Source: UBA3210 sp963623095 | GTDB lineage: Bacteria > Bacillota_I > Bacilli_A > RFN20 > CAG-449 | Direction of reading: 5' to 3' | DNA: 63,724 nucleotides | Assembly: GCA_963623095.1 (NCBI GenBank) | Contig: CAVFKD010000004.1 | Location: 1 to 63,724, forward strand | Part shown: one piece after another, positions 9,168-18,077 of the stretch | Layout: the number at the start of each line of letters is the position of its first letter | How positions within the stretch are numbered: the first letter of the stretch is position 1 | Translations under genes and position numbers: made by a program | Notes under the pieces: model-generated | Told to the model about the DNA's origin: nothing | The model's database searches: none | What the model saw: the letters and a program-made list of their open reading frames with translations, nothing else

Positions 9168-9695
9168 ATGAAATTAGAAGATACAATTGTTACTGTTAAA
9201 GACTTTCCTAAAAAAGGTGTCCAATTTAAAGATATTACTTCTTTAATTGAACGTCCTGAAGCATTCGCTGAAGCTGTTGATAAGATGGCGGATTTATGCA
9301 AAGAAATGGGCGCAGAAGTTATAGTTGGCGCTGAATCAAGAGGATTTATTTTTGGTGCACCTATTGCTTATAAATTAGGCTTAGGATTTGTTCCATTAAG
9401 AAAACCTGGTAAATTACCTAGAGAAAACGCAACTTACTCTTATGAACTAGAATATGGTACAGATACTTTATGCGTTACTAAAGCATCTATTAAAAAAGGT
9501 ATGAAATGTGTTATTGTTGATGACATTGTCGCTTTAGGTGGCACAATGGATGCAGGTAAACATTTAATTGAATCTCTTGGAGGAGAATTAGTTGGTATGG
9601 TAGCCTTAATTGGTTTAACCTCTTTACCAGGAGTCAAGAGACTTGAAAGTGATAATTTAAAATGTTTAATTTATGATGGTGTAAAGGATGAATAA
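9168..9695 (+). CDS. apt: Adenine phosphoribosyltransferase
   Basis: Apt salvages adenine to AMP using PRPP. The 175-residue product has the type I PRTase fold with the Apt N-terminal FPKKGVQFKDITSL block, the VGAESRGFIFGAPIAYKL region, the adenine-side PLRKPGKLPRE loop and the PRPP-binding loop VDDIVALGGT (usually VDDLLATGGT). It is followed 2 bases later by rel. apt and rel neighbour each other across Bacilli, usually with recJ upstream; recJ is absent here. Confidence 0.96.
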   Translation: MKLEDTIVTVKDFPKKGVQFKDITSLIERPEAFAEAVDKMADLCKEMGAEVIVGAESRGFIFGAPIAYKLGLGFVPLRKPGKLPRENATYSYELEYGTDTLCVTKASIKKGMKCVIVDDIVALGGTMDAGKHLIESLGGELVGMVALIGLTSLPGVKRLESDNLKCLIYDGVKDE

Positions 9696-9697
9696 TT

Positions 9698-11890
9698 ATG
9701 GAAAATGACGTTACTCACACTTATCAAGATGTAGAAGACGTATTTACTGAATATATTCACAAAAAAGATGACATTGATTTTATTAGAAGAGCTTATAAAT
9801 ATGCGGAAGAAAAGCATAAAGGCCAATTTAGAAAATCAGGTCAACCTTATGTCATTCACGTAATTGAAGTTGGCTATTTAATCGCAAAATTAAAAGGTGG
9901 TCCAACTACAATCGCTGCGGCTTTCTTACATGATACAATCGAGGATTGCGGTGTTACTGAAGATGAATTAAGAAAAGAATTCAATGATGATGTTGCCGAA
10001 ATTGTTTTTTCATTGACTAAAATTAAAGCATTATCTCATCAAAGAAGACATGATGTTGATTTCGTCGCAGAAGGACATCGTAAAATCTTTTTAGGAATGG
10101 CAAAAGATATTCGTGTTATTTTAATTAAATTATGTGATAGATTACATAACATGCGTACTTTAGATTTCCAAACTCCTGAAAAGAAAATTTCTATTTCTCA
10201 AGAAACATTAGATGTTTATACACCAATCGCTGATCGATTAGGTTTAAACGAGATTAAAGGTGAATTACAAGATTTATGTTTAAAATATCTTGAACCTGAA
10301 GCTTATAAAGAAATTACTGAATATTTAGATAATAATATTAAATACAAAGAAGAGGGTATTAATAAACTTGAAAAGAAAATCGCAGATTTATTAATTCCAA
10401 GTAAAATACCTTTTGAAATTTCTGCAAGAATTAAACGCCCATATTCAATTTGGAAGAAAATGAAAGATAAACATCTTACATTTGGTACCATTTATGATAT
10501 TGTCGCTTTAAGAATTATTACCAAAACAGAAATTAACTGTTATGAAATATTAGGTCTTATCCACTCTGAATATTCTCCATTACCAAATAGATTTAAAGAT
10601 TATATCGCGGTTCCTAAATCAAACATGTATCAATCTTTACATACAACTATTTTGGATAGAGATTCATCAATTATTGAAATTCAAATTAGAACTAAAGATA
10701 TGGATGAAGTCGCTGAACAAGGTGTCGCGGCTCACTGGAGATATAAAGAAGGAAGTAAATACGATCCTAAAAAAGAACAACAAGAAATCATGGAAAAACT
10801 TCACTGGTTCAGTGATTTTATCTCCATGTCCAATGAAAAAGATTCTTCTTCTAAAGAATACATGGATAATTTAACCAATGATATCTTTGGAGAAAATATT
10901 TATTGCTTTACTCCTCATGGTAAGGTAATTGATTTACCAAGTGGATCTACTCCACTAGATTTTGCTTTTAAAGTCCATTCTAAAGTTGGTGAAAGAGCGG
11001 TTGGTGCTTTAGTTAACAACCAATTAGTGCCATTATCAACTGAATTAAAAATGGGTGATGTTGTTGAAATTAAAACATCACAAAATCCTAATATTAATGA
11101 AGGTTGGTTAAAAATCGCAAAATCTACCGGCGCGAAAAACTACATCAGAAAATATCTTGCAAAACGTAACCAAGAATTCTTAAAAGAAACACAAATTGAA
11201 AAAGGTAAAGCATCATTAACTGATGTATTTAAAGATAATGGAATATCTTCTTCTCAAATGGAAGGATATTTAAACGCAGATGTATTTAAACATTATAACT
11301 TAGAAAATCTTGATGATTTATATTTAGCTATATTCAATAAACGTATATTACCAACCGAAATTATTGATTTTTTAGGCTTAAGACAAGAATCTCAACTCGA
11401 TAATTACATTAAGAAAAATACTACTACAAAGAAAGCTTCTTTCTCTAATCAATCAGTACTAGTCAAAGGAACACCAAATGTATTATGTGTTTTATCTAAA
11501 TGTTGTTCACCAATTCCAGGAGACCCAATTGTAGGATTTGTTTCCCAAGGAAAAGGTGTTAAAGTTCATCGTAAAGATTGTCCTTCTGTAAAAGGATTAG
11601 TTGGTCGATTGATCGATGTTGAATGGAATCCTAACTGCGTAGAAACAACAGTCCCAATTCAAGTTGTTGTTCGCGCGAGTGATAGAGATGCTTTATTGGT
11701 CGATATTTTAAATGCAATGTCACAAATGAAGGTACCTGTTAATAAAATCATGGCAAAACAACATCCTGAAACATTAACAAGTTCTATTAACATTACCATT
11801 CAAGTTAAAAATGCAACTCAATTTAGGGATATTAAAAATACTTTAATTAATGTTCCTTCCGTTTATGAAGTAGAAAGGGTTACACATTAA
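9698..11890 (+). CDS. rel: Bifunctional (p)ppGpp synthetase/hydrolase Rel
   Basis: Rel makes and degrades (p)ppGpp in the stringent response, sensing uncharged tRNA on the ribosome. The 730-residue protein has the HD hydrolase domain with intact LHDTIED near residue 79 and the synthetase domain. The synthetase carries RFKDYIAVPK, the RXKD form typical of bifunctional enzymes rather than the EXDD form of RelA-only enzymes. A TGS domain (IYCFTPHGKVIDLPSG, about 402), the zinc/conserved-cysteine region with CCSPIPGD near 610, and a C-terminal ACT domain follow. Both active sites look intact. The stop overlaps the next start by one base (TAATG). Confidence 0.96.
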   Translation: MENDVTHTYQDVEDVFTEYIHKKDDIDFIRRAYKYAEEKHKGQFRKSGQPYVIHVIEVGYLIAKLKGGPTTIAAAFLHDTIEDCGVTEDELRKEFNDDVAEIVFSLTKIKALSHQRRHDVDFVAEGHRKIFLGMAKDIRVILIKLCDRLHNMRTLDFQTPEKKISISQETLDVYTPIADRLGLNEIKGELQDLCLKYLEPEAYKEITEYLDNNIKYKEEGINKLEKKIADLLIPSKIPFEISARIKRPYSIWKKMKDKHLTFGTIYDIVALRIITKTEINCYEILGLIHSEYSPLPNRFKDYIAVPKSNMYQSLHTTILDRDSSIIEIQIRTKDMDEVAEQGVAAHWRYKEGSKYDPKKEQQEIMEKLHWFSDFISMSNEKDSSSKEYMDNLTNDIFGENIYCFTPHGKVIDLPSGSTPLDFAFKVHSKVGERAVGALVNNQLVPLSTELKMGDVVEIKTSQNPNINEGWLKIAKSTGAKNYIRKYLAKRNQEFLKETQIEKGKASLTDVFKDNGISSSQMEGYLNADVFKHYNLENLDDLYLAIFNKRILPTEIIDFLGLRQESQLDNYIKKNTTTKKASFSNQSVLVKGTPNVLCVLSKCCSPIPGDPIVGFVSQGKGVKVHRKDCPSVKGLVGRLIDVEWNPNCVETTVPIQVVVRASDRDALLVDILNAMSQMKVPVNKIMAKQHPETLTSSINITIQVKNATQFRDIKNTLINVPSVYEVERVTH

Positions 11891-12882
11891 TGAATAAGAA
11901 AAATACTGCAAAAAGTAGTAAAAACACTAAAAAAACAACTTCAAAATCTACTTCTAGATCTAATCCAAAATCAACTTTTGGAAGAAAAAAATTAGAGATA
12001 AAAGAATATCGTGTACCTCATAAAATGATACTTCTTGATTTCTTATTAGAGACTTTAACTTCTAAATCAAGAAACAATATAAAAACTCTTTTAAAAAATC
12101 ATCAAGTTTTAGTTAATGGTGCACCAGTAAGTCAATTCGATTTTGAAGTAATCGCAAAAGATATGGTTTCTATTTCTCCTTATCCTGTGAAGAAAAATGG
12201 CAAAAGATTTTCTAAACTTCCAATTATATATGAAGATGATGAATTGATTGTTATTAATAAACCAAGTGGCTTATTATCTATCGCAGATGATAAAGATAAA
12301 GAACATACCGCATATCGTTATATGATGGATTATGTTAGAGAAGTAAATCCTAAAGATCGAGTATATGTTGTTCATAGACTCGATAAAGAAACTTCTGGAG
12401 TTTTAATTTTTACAAAGAATGAAGAATTAAAAGATGCTTTCCAAGATTCATGGAATACTTTAGTCAAACAAAGACAATATATCGCAGTTTGCCAAGGTCA
12501 TTTTGAAGAAAAAACTGGCACAAGAATTTCTGGATTATTACAAAGTAAAACTAATTTAATGTATTCTGCAAGAAATCCAAAAGAAGGATTAAAAGCAATT
12601 ACTCATTATGAAGTAATTTCTGAAGTTGAAGAATATTCTTTATTAAAAGTAAATATTGATACAGGAAGAAAGAATCAAATTAGAGTCCACATGAAAGATT
12701 TAGGACATAATGTTGTCGGTGATGATAAATATGGTTCTACGTTAGATCCTTTTAAACGCTTAGGATTACACGCACGAATTTTAGAATTTGATCATCCATT
12801 TAATAAAGAAAAACATTATAAATTTATCGCAGAAACTCCAAAAGAATTTCTCAATATGTTCGGATTAAAAAGAATTAAATAG
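11890..12882 (+). CDS. RluA-family 23S rRNA pseudouridine synthase
   Basis: This 330-residue enzyme isomerises uridine to pseudouridine in structured RNA. It has a Lys/Ser/Thr-rich basic N-terminus (about residues 1-35), an S4 RNA-binding domain (about 45-105) and the RluA catalytic domain with HRLDKETSG near residue 160, whose Asp is the nucleophile. IDTGRKNQIRVHM near 255 is also diagnostic. It overlaps the rel stop by one base, so it is translationally coupled. It may be an RluD paralogue; the exact target uridine cannot be read from sequence. Confidence 0.88.
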   Translation: MNKKNTAKSSKNTKKTTSKSTSRSNPKSTFGRKKLEIKEYRVPHKMILLDFLLETLTSKSRNNIKTLLKNHQVLVNGAPVSQFDFEVIAKDMVSISPYPVKKNGKRFSKLPIIYEDDELIVINKPSGLLSIADDKDKEHTAYRYMMDYVREVNPKDRVYVVHRLDKETSGVLIFTKNEELKDAFQDSWNTLVKQRQYIAVCQGHFEEKTGTRISGLLQSKTNLMYSARNPKEGLKAITHYEVISEVEEYSLLKVNIDTGRKNQIRVHMKDLGHNVVGDDKYGSTLDPFKRLGLHARILEFDHPFNKEKHYKFIAETPKEFLNMFGLKRIK

Positions 12883-12908
12883 GTTCGTCGTAAGGCGAAC
12901 CTTTGTTT
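12881..12908 (+). terminator. Terminator of apt-rel-rluA operon
   Basis: The perfect 7-bp stem AGGTTCG / CGAACCT with an 8-base loop is followed by TTGTTTT. It overlaps the stop codon of the pseudouridine synthase gene. Confidence 0.8.
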
Positions 12909-12922
12909 TAGGGAGGTAATAA

Positions 12923-13372
12923 ATGGCACATTTACCAGAAAAAGTTATTTTATCAAATATGTGTATGATTACTAATGGAAGTAAAATCCTTGTTCAAGAT
13001 CGCATTAAATCTTGGACTGGTATAGCTTTTCCAGGAGGGCATGTTGAAGTTCATGAATCAATCGTTGATTCAACCATTAGAGAAATTAAAGAAGAGACAG
13101 GTTTAAACATCTCTAATTTAAAATTATGTGGAATTAAACAATGGTTTAAAGATGATATTAGATATGTTTGCTTCTTATTTAAAACTGATACATTCGATGG
13201 AGAATTAATTTCTAACGATGAAGGAAAAAACTTTTGGATTGAAAGAAATGACCTCCATAATTATCTTTTAGCGTCTAATTTTGAAATTATGTTAGAAGTA
13301 TTTGAAAAAGATGAATTTATCGAACATTATCATGAAAGAATGTATGATGATTCTAAAGATATCTTAAAATAA
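12923..13372 (+). CDS. NUDIX hydrolase (MutT-like)
   Basis: This 149-residue NUDIX hydrolase cleaves nucleoside diphosphates linked to another group. The NUDIX box is complete: GGHVEVHES, then REIKEETGL, with the metal-binding REIKEE residues present (about residues 36-59). The N-terminal strand MCMITNGSKILVQDR and the WTGIAFPGGH entry resemble 8-oxo-dGTP pyrophosphatase-like members, but specificity is not predictable. It starts with GGGAGG shortly after the previous terminator, and a promoter for the T-box transcript lies right after it. Confidence 0.9.
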   Translation: MAHLPEKVILSNMCMITNGSKILVQDRIKSWTGIAFPGGHVEVHESIVDSTIREIKEETGLNISNLKLCGIKQWFKDDIRYVCFLFKTDTFDGELISNDEGKNFWIERNDLHNYLLASNFEIMLEVFEKDEFIEHYHERMYDDSKDILK

Positions 13373-13381
13373 ATAATTTTG

Positions 13382-13411
13382 TTGAAATATTAACACTTAA
13401 TTATTTATAAT
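13382..13411 (+). promoter_or_regulatory. Sigma-A promoter of the hisS-aspS T-box transcript
   Basis: TTGAAA (13382-13387) and TATAAT (13406-13411) are 18 bases apart. Transcription would start near 13418, just at the foot of the T-box leader. Confidence 0.75.
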
Positions 13412-13414
13412 AAT

Positions 13415-13612
13415 TATGTCGATGAGATAGAAACCTTATTAAAATTAATCAAAGAGAGAACGTATTTGGTGTAAACGTTTATTAAGATTAATAAGTAGAC
13501 ACTATTGAGATTATAAAGAGATTTATCGGTTGTTACGTTAAAACTTTAAAGAGCACGAGATAGTGAAATAAGGTGGTACCGCGCGAAAGCGCCCTTATAA
13601 AGGTACTTTTTT
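13415..13612 (+). promoter_or_regulatory. T-box leader of hisS-aspS, Asp-type specifier GAC
   Basis: This tRNA-sensing leader has the conserved T-box AAGGTGGTACCGCG at 13571-13584. The antiterminator pairs ATAAGG with CCTTAT around a GCGC-GAAA-GCGC tip. The competing terminator pairs GTACC with GGTAC before seven Ts (to about 13612). Stem I has ATAG (13427-13430) pairing with CTAT (13502-13505), and AGAGA plus GGTG distal-loop motifs near 13453-13471. The specifier loop places GAC (13498-13500) followed by A, an aspartate codon. The overlapping CAC (13500-13502) would be His, but its last base lies in the stem. TGGT in the T-box suits a tRNA with a G or A discriminator (Asp) better than one with C (His). 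Low charged tRNA-Asp should raise expression of both synthetases. Confidence 0.9.
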
Positions 13613-13630
13613 TATGTTTTAGGAGGAAGT

Positions 13631-14896
13631 ATGGCAAATTATCAACCACAAAGAGGAACTTATGATGCATATTATGAAGATGCATTAAACATTGAAAAAA
13701 TAGAAGATAGTTTAAAGAAAGTTGCTTTAAATTATGGATATAGCCCTATCCATACTCCTATTTATGAATCAACAGATTTATTTACTCGTTCCGCGGGTGA
13801 ATCTAGTGATATTGTTACAAAAGAAATGTTTGATTTTACTGATAAAGGTGGAAGAAATATTTCTTTAAGACCAGAAGTAACTGCAGGAGTCATGAGAGCG
13901 GTTGTTACAAACAAATTATACGCAACACATGATTTACCTTTAAAGTTACAATATCTTGGTCCTGCATTTAGATATGAAAGACCTTCTGCAGGTAGATATA
14001 GACAATTTAATCAATTCGGTGTAGAAAGCGTTGGAGTAACTTCTTCTTATGAAGATGCAGAAACAATTATTCTTGGTGTTGATGCATTACATAAAATTGG
14101 TTTTAAGAAAGTTATTTTAAAGATTAATTCAATTGGTGATCAAGCAAGTAGAGATAATTATAGAACAGCATTAAAAGATTATTTTAAACCTCATATTGCT
14201 TCTATGTGTCCAGATTGCCAAAGAAGATATGAAATTAATCCTTTAAGAATTTTAGATTGTAAGGTTCCTGAAGATATTGAAAAAGTTAAAGATGCACCAA
14301 AGATGGGTGATTACCTTAATGAAGAATCAAAAGCAAGATTCAATGAAGTATTATCTTTATTAGATAAAGAAAATATTGAATATGTAGTTGATGATACTTT
14401 AGTAAGAGGATTAGATTATTATTCACACGTTGTCTTTGAATTCCATTATATATCAGAAAATGGAACTAACTTAGGTGCGATTGGCGCAGGAGGACATTAT
14501 GATAATTTAGTCCATGAAGTTGGTGGACCTGAATTATCTTCAGTCGGATTTGCTTTCGGTATTGAAAGATTAAATTCTTTATTAAAAGAAATCGATTTAG
14601 AAAATTATGCAAAACCTCAAGTAGATGCTTATATTGTTTATTTAGGTGATAAAGCTAAAGATTATGCATTCTCTTTATCACACGAATTAAGATTAAACAA
14701 TATTTCATGTGATATTAATTTAGAAGATAAATCAATGAAGGCTTCTATCAAAATTGCTTTAAGAAAGAATGCGCATTACATGATTGTTATTGGTGAAGAT
14801 GAAATTAATAATAATCTTTATCAACTTAAAAATTTATTAACTCAAGAACAAGTTGCGATGTCTAAAGAAGACATTATCGCAAAATTAAAAAAATAG
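13631..14896 (+). CDS. hisS: Histidyl-tRNA synthetase
   Basis: HisS charges tRNA-His. The 421-residue class IIa enzyme shows the N-terminal QPQRGTYDAYYED block, motif 2 region FRYERPSAGRYRQFNQFGVE near 116, the histidine A motif LVRGLDYYSHVVFEF near 257 and motif 3 GFAFGIERL near 307. A C-terminal anticodon-binding domain follows. AGGAGG precedes the ATG. It is the first gene behind the T-box leader and 10 bases before aspS, so the leader controls both. Confidence 0.97.
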   Translation: MANYQPQRGTYDAYYEDALNIEKIEDSLKKVALNYGYSPIHTPIYESTDLFTRSAGESSDIVTKEMFDFTDKGGRNISLRPEVTAGVMRAVVTNKLYATHDLPLKLQYLGPAFRYERPSAGRYRQFNQFGVESVGVTSSYEDAETIILGVDALHKIGFKKVILKINSIGDQASRDNYRTALKDYFKPHIASMCPDCQRRYEINPLRILDCKVPEDIEKVKDAPKMGDYLNEESKARFNEVLSLLDKENIEYVVDDTLVRGLDYYSHVVFEFHYISENGTNLGAIGAGGHYDNLVHEVGGPELSSVGFAFGIERLNSLLKEIDLENYAKPQVDAYIVYLGDKAKDYAFSLSHELRLNNISCDINLEDKSMKASIKIALRKNAHYMIVIGEDEINNNLYQLKNLLTQEQVAMSKEDIIAKLKK

Positions 14897-14906
14897 GAGA
14901 AAGAAT

Positions 14907-16649
14907 ATGAATCGTACACATAATAATGGTGAATTAAGATTAGAAGATGTCGGTAAACAAGTTACTTTAATCGGTTGGGTATCTAAAAAAAGAAATTTAG
15001 GTTCTTTAGTATTTATCGATTTAAGAGATAGATGGGGTTATACTCAAATTACATTCGAAGATGAAAAATTCTCCATCGCAAAAGATATTAAAACAGAATA
15101 TATCATTGAAGTAACAGGTATTGTCACTAAAAAAGAAACACCTAATAAGAAACTTCCTACTGGTGAAATTGAAGTTGTCGCAAGTGAAATTAAAATCGTT
15201 AATAGCGCAGCTCAAGTTCCATTCATTATCGCAGATGAAACAGATGCATTAGAAGATACAAGATTAAAATATAGATATCTTGATTTAAGAAGACCATGCA
15301 TGCAACAAAACTTAATCAATAGAGCAAAGATTTCTCGTGCATGTCATCAATATTTAGATGCACATGAATTTATTGAAGTTGAAACTCCAGTTTTATGTTT
15401 ATCTACTCCAGAAGGCGCAAGAGACTATTTAGTTCCATCAAGAACTAGACCTGGATCATTCTTCGCTTTACCTCAATCACCTCAATTATTTAAACAATTA
15501 TTAATGGTAGGTGGTATGGAAAGATATTACCAAGTCGCTCGTTGCTTTAGAGATGAAGACTTACGTGCGGACCGTCAACCTGATTTCACTCAAGTCGATG
15601 TTGAATGTTCTTTCTTCAACCAAGAAGATATTCTTACTTTAGGTGAAGGTTTAATCAAAGCTATTTGGAAAGAAGCAAAAGGAATGGATATAAAAACTCC
15701 ATTTAGAAGATTAAAATACGATTATTGTATTGATACATATGGTTCTGATAAACCAGATACAAGATTTGGTCTTGAATTACACGATGTAACTTCTATTCTT
15801 TCAAAAACAGAATTTGAAGTTTATAAATCTGCAAAAACAATTAGAGCGATTGTTATTCCAGGAGTTGCTTCAACTACATCTAGAAAAGTCCAAGATAATT
15901 TAGATTTAACCGCGAAGAAATTCGGTATTGGTAAATTTGGTTTCTTCAAATTTATCGATGGAAAAGTAGAATCATCATTAAATAAATTCTTTGATGAATC
16001 TACATTAAATGAACTTGCAAGTGAATTAAAATTAAAAGAAAATGATTTAGTCATTGTCGGTGCAGGTATTAGAATGAGAGTTTGCTCATGCTTAGGTTCA
16101 ATTAGAACTAAGTATGGTAAAGATTTAAATTTATACGATCCATTAAGCTATGATTTCTTATGGGTTGTTGAATTCCCATTATTTGATTACAATGAAGAAA
16201 CAAAAGAAATTTCTCCTTGCCATCACCCATTTACTAAACCATTAGATAGAGATGTACCATTATTAAAAGAACATCCAGAAAAAGTCTATGCTGCAGCATA
16301 CGATATTGTTATTAATGGTTATGAAGCTGGAGGAGGTTCTTTAAGAATCTTTGATCAAGAAGAACAAAAGACAATCTTTGAATTATTAGGCTTCAGTGAA
16401 GAAGATATTCAAAGAAAATTCGGTTTCTTTGTTAACGCATTAAAATATGGTGTCCCACCTCATGGAGGTTTCGCACTTGGCTTAGATAGAGTATCTATGT
16501 TAATTAATAACACCGATAATATTAGAGATGTTATTGCATTCCCTAAGAACTTAAATGCAGTTGATCCAATGTCAAATGCACCAATGCCAGTTGACCAAGC
16601 TCAACTTGACGATTTACATATTAAATTAAATTTAGAAGAAGAAAAATAA
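14907..16649 (+). CDS. aspS: Aspartyl-tRNA synthetase (bacterial type)
   Basis: AspS charges tRNA-Asp. The 580-residue protein has an N-terminal OB anticodon-binding domain (GWVSKKRNLGSLVFIDLRDR, about residues 24-43) and class II motifs, with motif 2 RCFRDEDLRADRQPDFTQVD near 212. The GAD insertion domain typical of the bacterial form covers about 280-420, and motif 3 GFALGLDRVSML near 530 completes it. The large form with GAD insertion distinguishes it from the archaeal-type enzyme. It is the second gene under the T-box and ends 9 bases before the helicase gene, so that gene may share the control. Confidence 0.97.
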   Translation: MNRTHNNGELRLEDVGKQVTLIGWVSKKRNLGSLVFIDLRDRWGYTQITFEDEKFSIAKDIKTEYIIEVTGIVTKKETPNKKLPTGEIEVVASEIKIVNSAAQVPFIIADETDALEDTRLKYRYLDLRRPCMQQNLINRAKISRACHQYLDAHEFIEVETPVLCLSTPEGARDYLVPSRTRPGSFFALPQSPQLFKQLLMVGGMERYYQVARCFRDEDLRADRQPDFTQVDVECSFFNQEDILTLGEGLIKAIWKEAKGMDIKTPFRRLKYDYCIDTYGSDKPDTRFGLELHDVTSILSKTEFEVYKSAKTIRAIVIPGVASTTSRKVQDNLDLTAKKFGIGKFGFFKFIDGKVESSLNKFFDESTLNELASELKLKENDLVIVGAGIRMRVCSCLGSIRTKYGKDLNLYDPLSYDFLWVVEFPLFDYNEETKEISPCHHPFTKPLDRDVPLLKEHPEKVYAAAYDIVINGYEAGGGSLRIFDQEEQKTIFELLGFSEEDIQRKFGFFVNALKYGVPPHGGFALGLDRVSMLINNTDNIRDVIAFPKNLNAVDPMSNAPMPVDQAQLDDLHIKLNLEEEK

Positions 16650-16658
16650 GGAGGAAAT

Positions 16659-18026
16659 ATGTTTTTTGGTTCATATAATTTAAAAAAAGAATTAGTTGAT
16701 GCTTTAAAAGAGTTAGGTTATATTGAACCAACTCCTATTCAAGAAGCAGTCTTACCTAAGGCTTTAAAAGGAAAGTCACTTATTTGTAAATCAATGACAG
16801 GAAGTGGTAAGACTCACGCTTTCTTAATTCCTATTTTCAATAATATTGATAAAAATATTTCTGAAGTACAAGCATTAATTATTTCACCAACTGTTGAACT
16901 CGCTTCACAAACTTATCATTTCGCGAATGATATAGGTAACAAATTAGGTATTAAAGTTGGGCTTCTTACATCAAGTAATGATAAGAAAGAAGATTTATCT
17001 AAAGTAAGTCATGACGCTAATAATAAACCTCAAATTATTATTGGTACACCTGGAAGAATTTATGATATTTTCTTAAAAAATAAGATGGATTATAAATTTG
17101 TTAAGATGTTTGTTTTAGATGAATGCGATATGTTACTTGATGAAGCATATGTTAATGATATTAGAGAATTATTATTCTTAATTAGACCTGATCAAAGATT
17201 AATCTTTACTGCGACTATGAAGAATCATTTAATTTCTGATACATATAAATTCATCGGCGCGGATGAAATTATTGATATTAATAAGCAAACAAAAGTTAAT
17301 TCTAATGTTTCTCATCATTTAGTTAATTTAAAACATAAAGATCCTATTGAACAACTTGTTACATTCTTAAATACTGAAAAACCTTATTATACAATGGTAT
17401 TTGCCAGTGAAAAAACACGTGTTGATAAAGTATATAAAGAATTAAATAAGTTAGGAATTAAATGCGCATTACTTTCTGGTGATTTACAATCACGTGAAAG
17501 AAAAATTACTATGCGTAGAATTAAAGAAGGAGATTTTAATTTAATCATTTGTAGCGATATTGCTTCTCGTGGTATTGATATTAAAGATGTTTCAACTATT
17601 ATCTCTTTAGATTTACCAACTGATTTAGATTATTATTATCATCGTGCAGGTCGTACAGGTAGATTTAATAAAAAAGGTGATTCATACATTTTCTATAATG
17701 ATGATGAAATGGATTTATTAAATAAATTAATCGCAAAAAATAAGAATATTTCTTTTGATTATTACGTTTTAAAATCTGAAGGCTTAAAAAAGATTGATAC
17801 TATTACTGGTAAAAAGAAAAAAGAAGTCAATGAAGTTTTAGAAGGTAAGATTAAAAAAGAAATCGCAAAAGTCAGAACTAAAAAAGTTAAACCTGGCTAT
17901 AAGAAAAAAATTCGTGATGCGGTTAAAAAAGCAAAAGACGATCACAAAAAAGAAATCATTAAAAAGAATATCCGTGAACAAAAGAAGGCTAACGCTCGTA
18001 AAGGCGGATATGGAAGTGAATATTAG
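16659..18026 (+). CDS. DEAD-box RNA helicase (motif II reads DECD)
   Basis: This is a 455-residue cold-shock type RNA helicase, closest in style to CshA/CshB, which acts in ribosome assembly or mRNA decay. Visible motifs are the Q motif (TPIQEAVLP, about residue 27), motif I SMTGSGKT, Ia PTVELASQ, Ib TPGRI, motif II DECD (C replacing the usual A), motif III TAT, and motifs V/VI (SDIASRGIDI, HRAGRTGR). A basic C-terminal tail rich in Lys/Arg (about 385-455) probably binds RNA. It follows aspS after 9 bases and ends in a terminator. Confidence 0.93.
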   Translation: MFFGSYNLKKELVDALKELGYIEPTPIQEAVLPKALKGKSLICKSMTGSGKTHAFLIPIFNNIDKNISEVQALIISPTVELASQTYHFANDIGNKLGIKVGLLTSSNDKKEDLSKVSHDANNKPQIIIGTPGRIYDIFLKNKMDYKFVKMFVLDECDMLLDEAYVNDIRELLFLIRPDQRLIFTATMKNHLISDTYKFIGADEIIDINKQTKVNSNVSHHLVNLKHKDPIEQLVTFLNTEKPYYTMVFASEKTRVDKVYKELNKLGIKCALLSGDLQSRERKITMRRIKEGDFNLIICSDIASRGIDIKDVSTIISLDLPTDLDYYYHRAGRTGRFNKKGDSYIFYNDDEMDLLNKLIAKNKNISFDYYVLKSEGLKKIDTITGKKKKEVNEVLEGKIKKEIAKVRTKKVKPGYKKKIRDAVKKAKDDHKKEIIKKNIREQKKANARKGGYGSEY

Positions 18027-18048
18027 ACTCGAAAGAGTCTTTTATTTT
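18025..18048 (+). terminator. Terminator after helicase gene
   Basis: AGACTC and GAGTCT pair around a GAAA tetraloop, followed by TTTATTTT. It ends the hisS-aspS-helicase transcript. Confidence 0.85.
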
Positions 18049-18050
18049 GC

Positions 18051-18077
18051 AAACAAAAAGTAGTCTAACGACTACTT
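18051..18077 (-). terminator. Terminator of ispG (minus strand)
   Basis: On the minus strand AAGTAGTC pairs with GACTACTT around a 4-base loop and is followed by a T-rich run. It overlaps the ispG stop codon and faces the helicase terminator in a convergent arrangement. Confidence 0.8.
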
